DNA of 64,000 bases, taken from NCBI GenBank assembly GCA_963971405.1, contig OZ020490.1:7240874-7304873 (forward strand), read 5' to 3'. Below the pieces are notes generated by a model. That model worked only from the letters and a program-made list of their open reading frames with translations, ran no database searches and was not told where the DNA came from. Source of the DNA: Psococerastis gibbosa (taxonomy: Eukaryota; Arthropoda; Insecta; Psocodea; Psocidae). The position numbers were made by a program, and so were the translations under genes. Shown piece by piece: positions 53,836 to 62,732 of the stretch; positions within the stretch are counted from its first letter, which is position 1, and the number at the start of each line of letters is the position of its first letter.

Positions 53836-54350
53836 ATCCTCGGGCCATCTGCTACGTCTTTGCAATGGTTATGGGAGACGTGACTCCTGAAATGCAATAT
53901 TTTATTTTTGGCGGGAAGCGAATGTCGCACTGTCCCATATTGACAGACATGTTTCAATATGCTCAACTTTTGTACTAAAATGAATTGTGCTAAATATGTT
54001 ATTTATGATTTTGCATTTATGTTTTAAATCATATACGTGTAATAACACAAATAGTTTTATGTGGGCGAAGTATGTGCATATGCCCCCCGAGGATCACTAT
54101 AATTACGAATTGTACATGTAAATTGATTATTTTCCACACATTACCTATGCTCAAGTATTATATTACCTACGGAGAATAATAATACACAAGTAAGTACTTA
54201 CAAATATGCAGATTTAATGGTTCCCCTCTTCTCTTTTTTGCTTTTTATTGCATGCTATGCAAATAATAAATGTATTAGAAGTGCATTAGTACCAGTTTAA
54301 CTGTAAAACTAGTTTTCAATCTAAAGATAGCCTATATGTTCCATTTGGTT
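53836..54350. other. Unassigned sequence
   Basis: Nothing recognised between two same-strand family A copies. Confidence 0.4.
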
Positions 54351-55105
54351 TTTGCTTTCCAATTTATACGTAGGCTAGTATATGGAAAGCTTTGTGACGG
54401 TCGAAATTTTCGATTCCGAGATTTCAACGGATTTACACGTTTTCAGGTCTCAGGAACCCAAAAAAGTGGTTTTTACGAAATGTCTGTCTGTCTGTCGCTC
54501 CGTCGCTCTGTCTATCTATTCATCGATTTCCGGGCAAACTACTAGACGTATTTCAATGAAATTTGGCATGTAGGTTTATAAAATCATGACTCGGAACTAT
54601 TTTTTTTATTTTGAGCTAACTCAATTTGGGGGGGTTTTATTCTCAAAAAACTCCAAAAAAAACGTCTAAAAAAATTATTTCTCAAAAACGGCTCCAACGA
54701 TTTCTTTTAAATTCACATATATTGTAGTCGTTATTAATGTTGATAAAATGCGGGGGGCCGCTTGCCCCTTGATAGTTTGCTTCGGGGGGTAAAAAAATAA
54801 AAATAACTAAATTTTAATGAAAAATGACTAAAAAATAATTTTTCTGCGAAAACCTTTCCATCGATGATTTCTAACTTTAGGTATGTTTTAGGTGTTAAAT
54901 TGAGTAACGAAACCGGACAGTTTGTTTATCCAAAAAACTGTTGGGTTCTGTGCACAAAAAAAAAATGTTTTTGAAAAAATGAAAGCAAATTCACGCTCAA
55001 ATGCATTGCGTGCCCGTGCATTTACCATGAAATTAATCATTTTCTCTCTCTACTAATCGATAAATTGGAATGCATGTTCGAGTAAACTCGGACCGGATCT
55101 TTTTT
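54351..55105 (+). mobile_element. Family A copy, left arm of an inverted pair
   Basis: TTTGCTTTCCAATTTATACG to CTCGGACCGGATCTTTTTT. About 130 bp near the right end, including the GTGACGTCA-like site, is deleted after GCGTGCCCGTGC. Confidence 0.85.
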
Positions 55106-55129
55106 AATATGCGCAACCCGCACGATGAC

Positions 55130-55300
55130 AAATGACAAAGGCTTTCACGGCCGGAGTTACCTGACGAAGCAGTGATATCCGGGATGATAGGCCGTGGTCG
55201 TTCTGAAAACGTACTTCCAAACGTTTCGTCAGTATCTGCGGTCGATATCTTCAGTGGAATTGCGTAAATTTACAATCTTAGAAGTCTACGCAGTTCCACT
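55130..55300 (-). repeat. CTGAAGATATC...GAAACG repeat, copy 2
   Basis: On the minus strand: CACTGAAGATATCGACCGC, ACTGACGAAACGTTTGGAAG, CGGCCGTGAAAGCC. Related to 36350-36560. Confidence 0.5.
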
Positions 55301-55479
55301 ATGAAGATGTCGATGAGCAAGATCAGAAATATGCTTATGCGTCTACACCTTAAGCATAGAGAAAATTGAATTCTCTCTACTCTCTGTGTACATGCAACAG
55401 CAACATGGGAATTTTTTTAGTTGAAAAGACCGCAATATACGTAAATTGACTATAACTCCACTATCAATGGGATTTGCTG

Positions 55480-55667
55480 AAGCAGTAGAATCCGGAATGA
55501 TGGGCCGTGCTCGATCTGAAGGCGTATTTCCAAACGTTTCGTCAACACATGCGTTTGACATCTTCAGTGGCACTGGGTAGACTTTGCAGATGGTCTCTCG
55601 GAAGTTCAGTAGCAACTCAGTTAGAAGTACGCTTTCAGATCGAATCATTCCACTGCTTCATCAAAGT
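55480..55667 (-). repeat. CTGAAGATGTC...GAAACG repeat, copy 3
   Basis: On the minus strand: CACTGAAGATGTCAAACGC, GTGTTGACGAAACGTTTGG. GTCAA and TTGAC pair between CTGAAGA and GAAAC. Confidence 0.5.
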
Positions 55668-56484
55668 ACCGGTCCGAGTTTACTCGATCATGCTTTCCAA
55701 TTTATAAATTAGTAGATCTAGACGTAATGTGTAATTTCATATCGGATCCCTGGGGAGGGGGGGGGTCCACTTCAATATATTATAATCCCCTCAAAACTCA
55801 ATTGCATATTCTGGAACGAACAGACCAATGCTTTGTCACACTTACTAGTAACAATGGCAATGTATTGGAGCGTGAAGTTTCCATAATTTAATTCTTTGTT
55901 GCACAGATTCAAATATTTTTTTTGGGAATGCAACCTGTTTGGTTGTGTTACTCTATTAAGCACCTAAAGCATGCCTGAATGTAGAAATCATCGATAGAAA
56001 GGTTTCGCAGAAAAATTATTTTTTAGTCACTTTTCATTAAAATTTAGTTATTTTTATTTTTTACCCCCAGAAGCAAACTATCAAGGGGCAAGCGACTCTC
56101 GCATTTGATTCACATTAATGACGACTGCAATATATGTGTATTTAAAAGAAATCGTTGAAGCCATTTTGCAGAAATAATTTTTTTAGGTGTTTTTTTTTAT
56201 ATTTTTTTTTAGAATAAAACCCCCCAAAATTGAGTTAGCCCAAAATATAAAAAATGGTCCCGAGGTATGATTTTTGTAAACCTACATGCCAAATGTCATC
56301 AAAATCGACCTAAGTAGTTTGCCCGGAAATCGATGAACAGACAGAACTACAGGCAGACAGACAGGCAGACAGGCATTTCGTAAAAACCACTTTTTGGGTT
56401 CCTGGGACCTCAAAACGTGTAAATCCGTTGGCCGTCACAAAGCTTTCCTCATATACTATACGTATAAATTGGAAAGCAATAACT
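55668..56484 (-). mobile_element. Family A copy, right arm of an inverted pair
   Basis: TACCGGTCCGAGTTTACTCG to TATAAATTGGAAAGCAATAA. Same subfamily as 16611-17366 (CATATTCTGGAACGAACAGA). Confidence 0.85.
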
Positions 56485-56544
56485 CAGGCTGTGAAAGTTT
56501 TAACTACTACTTTACTATTGTACTTACTCCTTGCCGCTAAGGCT

Positions 56545-56815
56545 GTGAAAGGCCAGTCATCGACGCCAAGGGTCACCAGATCCTCCTCGACGTCGTCCAG
56601 CCATCGCATACGTGGTCGTTCCACTCGTCTTCTCCCTTGGGGAACCTTGTGTCAGGCTGCTCGTGTTGCCTTATTGTCTGGCATTCGTTCCACGTGCCCT
56701 AGCCACCTGATGCGGACTCTCTTGATTTCGCCGACTATCGTAGGTTCTCGGTATATCGCATAGAGCTCATCATTTCTACGGATACGCCACTCTCTCTCTG
56801 ACCCTACCTTCTTCC
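56545..56815 (-). pseudogene. RTE-like LINE C-terminal remnant
   Basis: Same family as 34003-34560: the plus strand shows CTGGCATTCGTTCCACGTG and GCCACCTGATGCGGACTCTC, i.e. the complement of the RIR-LGHVERMPDN block. It ends about 30 bp before the conserved leader context of F-box gene 2. Confidence 0.75.
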
Positions 56816-56847
56816 GTGAAAGTCTTTGAAATTGTATAATTGGATTT

Positions 56848-56882
56848 CCTTCTTTAGCTAACTTCCTCCAAAATCAACGAAG
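56848..56882 (+). other. 3' splice site and 5' leader of F-box gene 2
   Basis: TTCCTTCTTTAG ends at 56857; 25-nt leader CTAACTTCCTCC... to the ATG. Conserved with gene 1, supporting a spliced 5' UTR in both. Confidence 0.65.
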
Positions 56883-57156
56883 ATGGAAAAGTTACCATTA
56901 GAAGTGCAGTCTAATATCATATCGTATCTCGGTTTCAAAGACCGTCGAAATGCCCAGCTTGTCTGCAAGTTGTGGGCCAAAGAAGTTAACCGTGCAATAA
57001 TAGCCACAAATGAGAGGTTTCATCTGGAGTACCATGACGTCTGCAACTACAGAGTAGTGTTTGATACCGGCGTCAGAATGACTGAAGTCAAAATAATCGT
57101 GTCAAAATGTGCCAGCGGACAGCAGGACTTGGATTTTTTTGTGAAAAGAGGACCAG
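56883..57156 (+). CDS. F-box protein gene 2, exon 1
   Basis: 274 nt, the same length and phase as gene 1 exon 1. F-box: MEKLPLEVQSNIISYLGFKD then RNAQLVCKLWAKEVNRAI. The donor is the strong CCAG|GTAAGA. The frame runs on into the intron to 57515, but the continuation overlaps an antisense RTE-like remnant and does not resemble the paralogue, so splicing is preferred. Same role as gene 1: a probable substrate adaptor for an SCF ubiquitin ligase, target unknown. Confidence 0.87.
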
Positions 57157-57244
57157 GTAAGACTAGCAATGGCGGGTTAACTTTTGTGGGGGCTAGTGGC
57201 ATAATATTTATGGGGGGCCTATGCTGGTTTCGACTAAAGGTAAT

Positions 57245-57645
57245 TCTTCTTCATCTTCTTCTGGCTCTACAGTCCTTGATGAGCTTTGACCTGCTCGACA
57301 TCACTCCTCCAGTCATCTTGTACAACGTTCTACCATATCTACAGACTCCCAACTCGCGAAGGTCAGATTCTAGCCCAACCTTCCAGCGTTTTCGGGTACG
57401 TCCCACCAGTCGTCTTCCTGTTATGCTTCCTTTGTATAGCCTATCTTTTTCGGCATGTGGTCGTCTGACATTCTTACGACGTGCCCCAGCTATCTTATGC
57501 GTTGCATTTTTATAAACCGGACTATGTCTTCTCCGTTGAGTATTGCGTCTCTTTCAGCGTTGTTTCTCATACGCCACTCTCCGTCTTCGCATAGGGGTCC
57601 ATAGACCCTCCATATTATCATTCTTTCCAAACACTCGCAGGTTGT
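57245..57645 (-). pseudogene. RTE-like LINE remnant in intron 2
   Basis: The minus strand reads [39 protein letters not shown], a stop, LGHVVRMSDDHMP. Same group as 11225-11735. Confidence 0.75.
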
Positions 57646-57810
57646 TTGGGTCATTGCAATGGCGGATCCACAGGGGGGTCAGGGGGGTCATGACTCCCTA
57701 AATAAATATATTCATAGGATAGTAAAAAAATAAAAAAATCTACAAAAAATAAAAAATAACAACAAAAGAAAAATAAAGAACTTAGTACGAATAAAATATA
57801 TCAGGCTCCT

Positions 57811-58052
57811 GCAGCCTGATCGAGGCGATTATAATACCGGGGTTAAATAAATACCCTACGATTATAACTGTAAGCAAACAAATTTTTAATAGCACTTTCC
57901 ATTACAAATTTATCTTGTTTACAACGATAAATAAATAACGATACATAAATTTAAATTTAATTTTATAATGGAAAGTGCTATTCAAAATTTGTTTGTTTAC
58001 AGTTATAATCCTAGCTATAACCCCGGTATTATGATCGCCTCGATCAGGCTGC
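57811..58052. mobile_element. Family E MITE, complete, with doubled core
   Basis: GCAGCCTGATCGAGGCGATT at left and AATC/GATCGCCTCGATCAGGCTGC at right; both arms carry the E core, so it is a longer palindrome than 41452-41626. Confidence 0.85.
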
Positions 58053-58189
58053 TGACTGCAGGCACTCATTTATAGGAGATTACGTTACCTTGTGAGAGTT
58101 TCCTTGGTGACTTCGTGGAACTTGGAGAACATCATGAGTAGAGGAAGATCATTGCGTTCTTCTTCCTCTACTCATGAGATTATGTTAGG

Positions 58190-58562
58190 TAGAAAATCGG
58201 CACCCCAAAATTAAATACTTGTCATTTTTTATTTAATTAAGTTTAATTAAGTTATTAAAAATTTGCTCATCTAAGTTGTAGAAGACTACTTCGTGCATCA
58301 TATAATCGGGTATTTTCACTTTTTGGTTTTGTAGTTGTTCCAAAAATCCCAGAATACGCGTAATTTTAGTCCGTTCTGGTATTTATGTAAGAACTAAGGT
58401 ACCAAAAATTTAATATTTCCTATTGCATGATGCATGAAGCAGTCTTCTACAACTGCTGAGCCAAATCTTTAATGACTTTCTTTTTTAATTTAAAAAGAAA
58501 AAAAGTCAATGAAAACAACAAATTTTGGGGTGCTCATTTTCAACGTAGTATATCCTCTTAAT
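58190..58562. mobile_element. Palindromic MITE 'family F', copy 3
   Basis: TCGGCACCCCAAAATTAAAT and AATTTTGGGGTGCTCATTTT at the ends; arms carry GTTGTAGAAGACTACTTCGT. More diverged than copies 1 and 2. Confidence 0.75.
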
Positions 58563-58566
58563 TGAT

Positions 58567-58745
58567 TCACTCGCAGCACACACCACTCCCCAGAAATTGT
58601 TGACAGGCTGTCCTAAATTTCCCCAAATTATTCTGTGCCCTAGTTTCTTCTGGTACAGAATTCCAAAGCCTATAGGGGTGTTTAATGAGAAAGAGAGATT
58701 CAAACCATTTCGTTTTTACCTTAATTTGGAAACGATTTCTCGGTA
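58567..58745 (-). pseudogene. LINE reverse transcriptase C-terminal remnant
   Basis: The minus strand reads FESLFLIKHPYRLWNSVPEE then FRTACQQFLG. R-LWNSVP is the usual end motif of CR1/jockey-like reverse transcriptases. Cut by the next MITE. Confidence 0.6.
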
Positions 58746-59067
58746 GAGGGGGGGAGAGAGTGGCGGATTTAACAATAGGCAACTGAGGCAAATGCGAACA
58801 CTCCGCGCACGCGCACGCAGGATTTTTGTGCTTATTATGTTTTTAAAAAAAATTAAATTAATTGACCGATATTAAAGAATAATTTTTTCGTTTTTACCTT
58901 AATTTGGAAACGATTTCTCGGTAGAGGGGGGGGGGGAGAGTGGCGGATTTATCAATAGGCAACTGAGGCAAATGCGAACACTCCGCGCACGCGCACGCAG
59001 GATTTTTGGTGCTTATTTTGTTTAAAAAAAATTAAATTAATTGACCAATATTAAAGAATAATTTTTT
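58711..59067. repeat. Tandem duplication, 178-bp unit
   Basis: CGTTTTTACCTTAATTTGGA starts at 58711 and again at 58889, and the units are nearly identical. Each includes LINE sequence and the left end of the GGCGGATTT MITE, so the duplication followed that insertion. Confidence 0.9.
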
Positions 59068-59194
59068 AATTTAAAAAAAAATTAAAAAATGGTGGTTTTA
59101 TTAGTGAGCACCCCCCTCCTACTATACATATAATAATTATTAATGTCCGCGACAATGACAGTGCCTGTATCGGCACAAATCCAAATCCGCCCCT
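58759..59194. mobile_element. hAT-type MITE (GGCGGATTT), inverted copy
   Basis: AGTGGCGGATTTAACAATAG at left, CCAAATCCGCCCCT at right; GGGGAGAG and GGGGAGTG flank it. Inverted relative to 60219-60519. It includes the tandem duplication. Confidence 0.7.
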
Positions 59195-59395
59195 GGGGAG
59201 TGGGGGGGGGGGTATAGACTAGCCTATACCTACACATGCAAATTGTGACCCCCTCCTAAACTTTAAATATGTATATCCGCTGGATCCGCCCTTGCGTCAT
59301 TGACAGTATAAGGTTCCAGGTTTGACTTAAGCTAATGAACTAAAAAATATGACACGAACGAAGTTTTGGGCACTAAGAAGTTTCTTTGTTTGCAG

Positions 59396-60195
59396 ATATT
59401 GAAACCATCTCTATACATTTCTATTACTCCTGCCCAGTCATTTTATTCGACATTTTTAAGTATTGCACCAATCTAACAAAACTCTCAGCAGTTACGCACG
59501 GTTCTGTCTATTTCAATTGTGGTTGCGAATATAGAAGACCAAATGTGAACAATGGAAATAACGTCAAAAGATTGACAACGTTCATCTGCCGATTGCACAA
59601 TGTTACACTTATAAATGGTTTATTTGATTTTTTGACAAGTTTTGAATACGACCAATCTTTAAAGATACTTGATATTGAAGATAGATGTGGGGTCATAGAA
59701 TTTAATGCGCATCTACTTCCTCTATTGCGTATCCATGGTAATCAACTTAGCGAATTTACGTTAGCAATATCAGATGGTTTATTTTGCGACGATGAAAATC
59801 AACGGTGTTCTAAAGGAATTCTCAAAGCATTAAATCCAAATTTGACAAAGTTGAATGCGCGCTTGCACTATACTTCTCTAGATATTGTTTTTATTTCGCT
59901 TAAATTTAAAGAATTGACGGAGCTATTTTTGTATCGAAGTTTTGGCTTTCTTAACATTCGCTACAATTTGAATGTTTTGTTGCCGAAATTGATGTTATTG
60001 ACTCAGTTGGGTTTGGCAAATACTTTGTTGTCCATTGAAGATGTTAATGCAATTCTTGTATTACCTCGTTTGACGCGACTTAAGTTGTTACATTGTAGAT
60101 TTACTGGGATAGCATTGCCTATTCTAATAACAAATAAGCGACCCAGCCTGGTCCTGGAAGTATTCAGATGGGAGGCCAGTGGAACTGTCGGATAA
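59396..60195 (+). CDS. F-box protein gene 2, exon 2
   Basis: 800 nt; with exon 1 it gives 357 residues ending at TAA. The acceptor is TTTGTTTGCAG|AT; phase matches exon 1. Shared with gene 1: SCP then LFDIFKYC, CGCEYRRP, NNVKRL, TSLDIVFISLKF, ELFLYRSFGFL. Leucine-rich spacing at the end (LLPKLMLLTQLGLAN, LPRLTRLKLLHCRF) suggests a leucine-rich repeat substrate-binding part. The last 12 residues differ from gene 1. No stop or frameshift. A hAT-type MITE starts 24 nt after the stop. Confidence 0.87.
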
Positions 60196-60218
60196 AGTCT
60201 ATTACAACGGTCACCCAC

Positions 60219-60519
60219 AGGGGCGGATTTGGCTTTTTGCAGCACTGCCCTCCTTGTCGCGGACATTAATAATTATTGTGCCTACAGTATGTTTAGGGGG
60301 GGGGGGGGAGGTTGTTCACTAATAAAACAACTATTTTTTTAATTTAATTTTTTTTTAATGTTATTAATCAAAATATCCAATTTTCTTATTCTGAACTAAA
60401 ATGTTTTTAATGGTTATTTTAATTTTTTTTTTTTTCATAATACGAATATGCACAAAACAAAATATTTAATGTACGCGCGCGCTGTTCTTGCCTCAGTTGC
60501 CTATTGGTAAATCTGCCAC
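60219..60519. mobile_element. hAT-type MITE just downstream of gene 2
   Basis: AGGGGCGGATTTGG at left, GGTAAATCTGCCAC at right; TCACCCAC on both sides (60211-60218, 60520-60527). AATAAA at 60321 lies inside it. Confidence 0.88.
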
Positions 60520-60553
60520 TCACCCACCAAGTGTATAGGTTTTCCTTCCTTTA

Positions 60554-60693
60554 GGCGGGTATTCCACCAACGTCAATAGTGATAGTAAATGTAGCTTTGA
60601 CGTTGTAGCAGACATTTTTAGTACGACTTTAATGTCTGCTACCACGTCAAAACTACATTTACTATCACTATTGACGTTGGTGGAATCCCTGCC
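60554..60693. mobile_element. Tourist-like MITE group 5
   Basis: GGCGGGTATTCCACCAACGT to ACGTTGGTGGAATCCCTGCC, nearly perfect hairpin with GTAGCAGACATT/AATGTCTGCTAC. TTA at left, ATA at right. Confidence 0.85.
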
Positions 60694-60769
60694 ATAGGAA
60701 AAGTGCAATTCATCAAAGGAAAAGGCACCTTGTTACAATTTAAACCCATTTTTCCTTATTTAATGAAAA

Positions 60770-61260
60770 GGCTAATAGCATACAAACAATTGAAATGAAT
60801 GTATCCGATTGATGTCTTCAGTTGTCTCTGCAGGTTAGGTGCCCATTCCATTGACCGGCTAGGGCTATTTCCAAAACGGTGACGTGGTAGCAGACACTCA
60901 AGACTCGCATTGCAGAATTGACGGAAATGTTTATTTTCCTCTATGCCATAGTTAAAATTGATCAATGATCATACAATAAAATCACAAACAAACAAACTAA
61001 AATTAAAAAATGGCTTCATGGGATATGTTAATTACAAACATTTTAATAGATTTCTATAAAAAGAAAAACAAACATTTCCGTCAATGTCACTTGCAATCTG
61101 CAATGCGAGGTCGGTGGAGACGCTACCTATGTCTTTAGTGTCTGCTACCACGTCACCGTTGTTGGAAATAGCCCTAGCCGGTCAATGGAATAGGCGCCTT
61201 AGGACCCGTGTTGAGTAACGACACGTCTCCGATCAGATGGTGTGTAGAGACTCAATTACA
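60770..61260 (+). repeat. Dispersed repeat 'K' split by a MITE
   Basis: Left part to CTGCAGGTTA and right part from GGACCCGTGTTGAGTAACGA. In the uninterrupted copies at 43765 and 50165 these parts are joined. Confidence 0.8.
60838..61198 (+). mobile_element. Tourist-like MITE group 1, in repeat K
   Basis: GGTGCCCATTCCATTGACCG to GGTCAATGGAATAGGCGCC; TTA at both flanks (60835-60837, 61199-61201). Core mini-frame MASWDMLITNILIDFYKK at 61011. Confidence 0.92.
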
Positions 61261-61344
61261 ATTATGCTAACCTTGCTACATCTAAAATATTCCATTCTAT
61301 CCTTTATATTCAATTATTGCTTTTGGTTATTGTCTAATTCTATT

Positions 61345-61445
61345 GCAAATGTAATTTTGTGTTGAGTTACGACACGTCTCCGATCAGATGATGTGTAGAG
61401 ACTCGCACAAGTACAAGCACCCTACCACCATGGGCATGAAAGTCG
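61345..61445 (+). repeat. Dispersed repeat 'K', second part duplicated
   Basis: TGTTGAGTTACGACACGTCT, CGCACAAGTACAAGCACCCT; repeats the right half of the preceding K copy. Confidence 0.65.
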
Positions 61446-62090
61446 TTGCTTTCACCCTTAGAAATATTTCGGTAAATCGGTAATAAATACTACATAGAGG
61501 ACAACGCCCCCATATACCAATGCATGGCGCTGCCGTGCAGTATTCTTTAGCAAGACTTTTCAAACAATGATAGGAACTCCTTAAGATACCTATTAGTAAA
61601 CTTTGGGTCAACCCTTAACCTGAGAATGCAATAAAAATGCATAAAAATTGGTTAATTCAGTAAAACAAGGTATATTTCGAGTAAATGTAGATTGTATGGT
61701 GTCAGTTTCATTTACTGACTAACTTACGTCCAAAAACAATACAATTTCCAAAATATTTAGGCTTAAATTAATTCTAAAAAAACATAAAAAAACATATTCT
61801 AAACGTAGTTATTAAAAGGCATATGGTAAATACCTATAGAAATAACTTGTATTTGAAAACTATTCTGTCCCTAGCAATTTTTTCAGTAGCTGGTTTTTGG
61901 AACCCACGAATCTTTGGCTGCGATCTAATTTCCTTATCTAGAGAGGGTTCCACTGGCGCGGAATAAAAATCAATTGTATTTATTTTTATTCCCGACAATG
62001 TTTACAAAGTTGAATTTTTTTGACTTACAGTAAACTTACATATGTATTTTTATGTACGGGACATATTAAGCTAGATATGGAATGTTCAAA
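61446..62090. other. Unassigned sequence
   Basis: No gene or repeat border recognised. Confidence 0.4.
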
Positions 62091-62099
62091 ATTGACCCT

Positions 62100-62260
62100 C
62101 CAAAACCTGGTGTTTCTATTTACTTTTTATTTTTTGTTTAATTATCTAAGCAAGCTATTTACTATATATAGTGTTTCCTAGTTGTATAGAAGTCAGTATA
62201 ACATAATTTAAAGTATTGAATTTTAATTTTTGGTACAGCAATTTTTCCAAGAAATTTCTA
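62100..62260. repeat. Possible family F arm
   Basis: TTTTTTGTTTAATTATCTAAGC and TAGTTGTATAGAAGTCAGTA recall one arm of family F; the opposite arm is missing. Confidence 0.35.
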
Positions 62261-62279
62261 CTTCTTCAAATGTCTCATC

Positions 62280-62590
62280 TATCAAAGATTGGCGATCATC
62301 ATGGCAATTGTAGTCATGATGCCTCTATGAGTACCTACTAGAAAATTATAATGCAGTGGTTTCCGTTGCCTTCTGCATCCTTATGCCGTTGACTCTTCGT
62401 TGAGTTCCTACGCTTTCGGGGCCAGTTTCCCAACCCCAGGTCAAAAGAGTACCCTGTACCGAAAAAAAAGTGTTTTTCGTTTATCTTATATATATCATTT
62501 ATGTATTAAACTCGGTCCCCTATCTGTTCAGTCGCCATTACGCGCTTTCATCTTCACCACGAGGAGGTACAGATTTCGCGTCTTCACCTC
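62280..62590 (-). repeat. Dispersed repeat 'H'
   Basis: CGTTGCCTTCTGCATCCTTA, CCGTTGACTCTTCGTTGAG, TCGGTCCCCTATCTGTTCAG, CCACGAGGAGGTACAGATTT; inverted copy of 40435-40715. Confidence 0.65.
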
Positions 62591-62732
62591 TGAGATTATA
62601 AAGCTATACTCAGAACATCAATTTCAAAATTTCACTTTTAACATAATAATAAAATTAAAAATAACCTATAAGATGATGTAAAATGGAATAGTCTCCTATT
62701 GACTTATGTACAACTTTAAAATCGAATCCTTA

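Larger units (their letters stand above)
57657..59294. mobile_element. hAT-type MITE expanded by nested insertions
   Basis: CAATGGCGGATCCACAGG at left, GCTGGATCCGCCCTTG at right; flanks GGTCATTG (57649-57656) and CGTCATTG (59295-59302) agree at seven of eight. Inside lie family E (57811), family F (58190), a LINE remnant and another hAT-type MITE. Confidence 0.7.
57157..59395 (+). other. Intron of F-box gene 2 (2,239 bp)
   Basis: GTAAGA to TTCTTTGTTTGCAG. It holds a hAT MITE (57657-59294) that itself carries other insertions, plus RTE- and CR1-like remnants. None of these is found at the same place in intron 1. The last 23 nt (CTAAGAAG...GCAG) are identical in both introns. Confidence 0.8.

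Noticed and set aside
57157-57515. Read-through of F-box gene 2 exon 1 to a 210-residue protein
   Set aside because: A strong donor (CAG|GTAAGA) and a conserved second exon in the right phase are present, and the extension overlaps an antisense RTE-like remnant.
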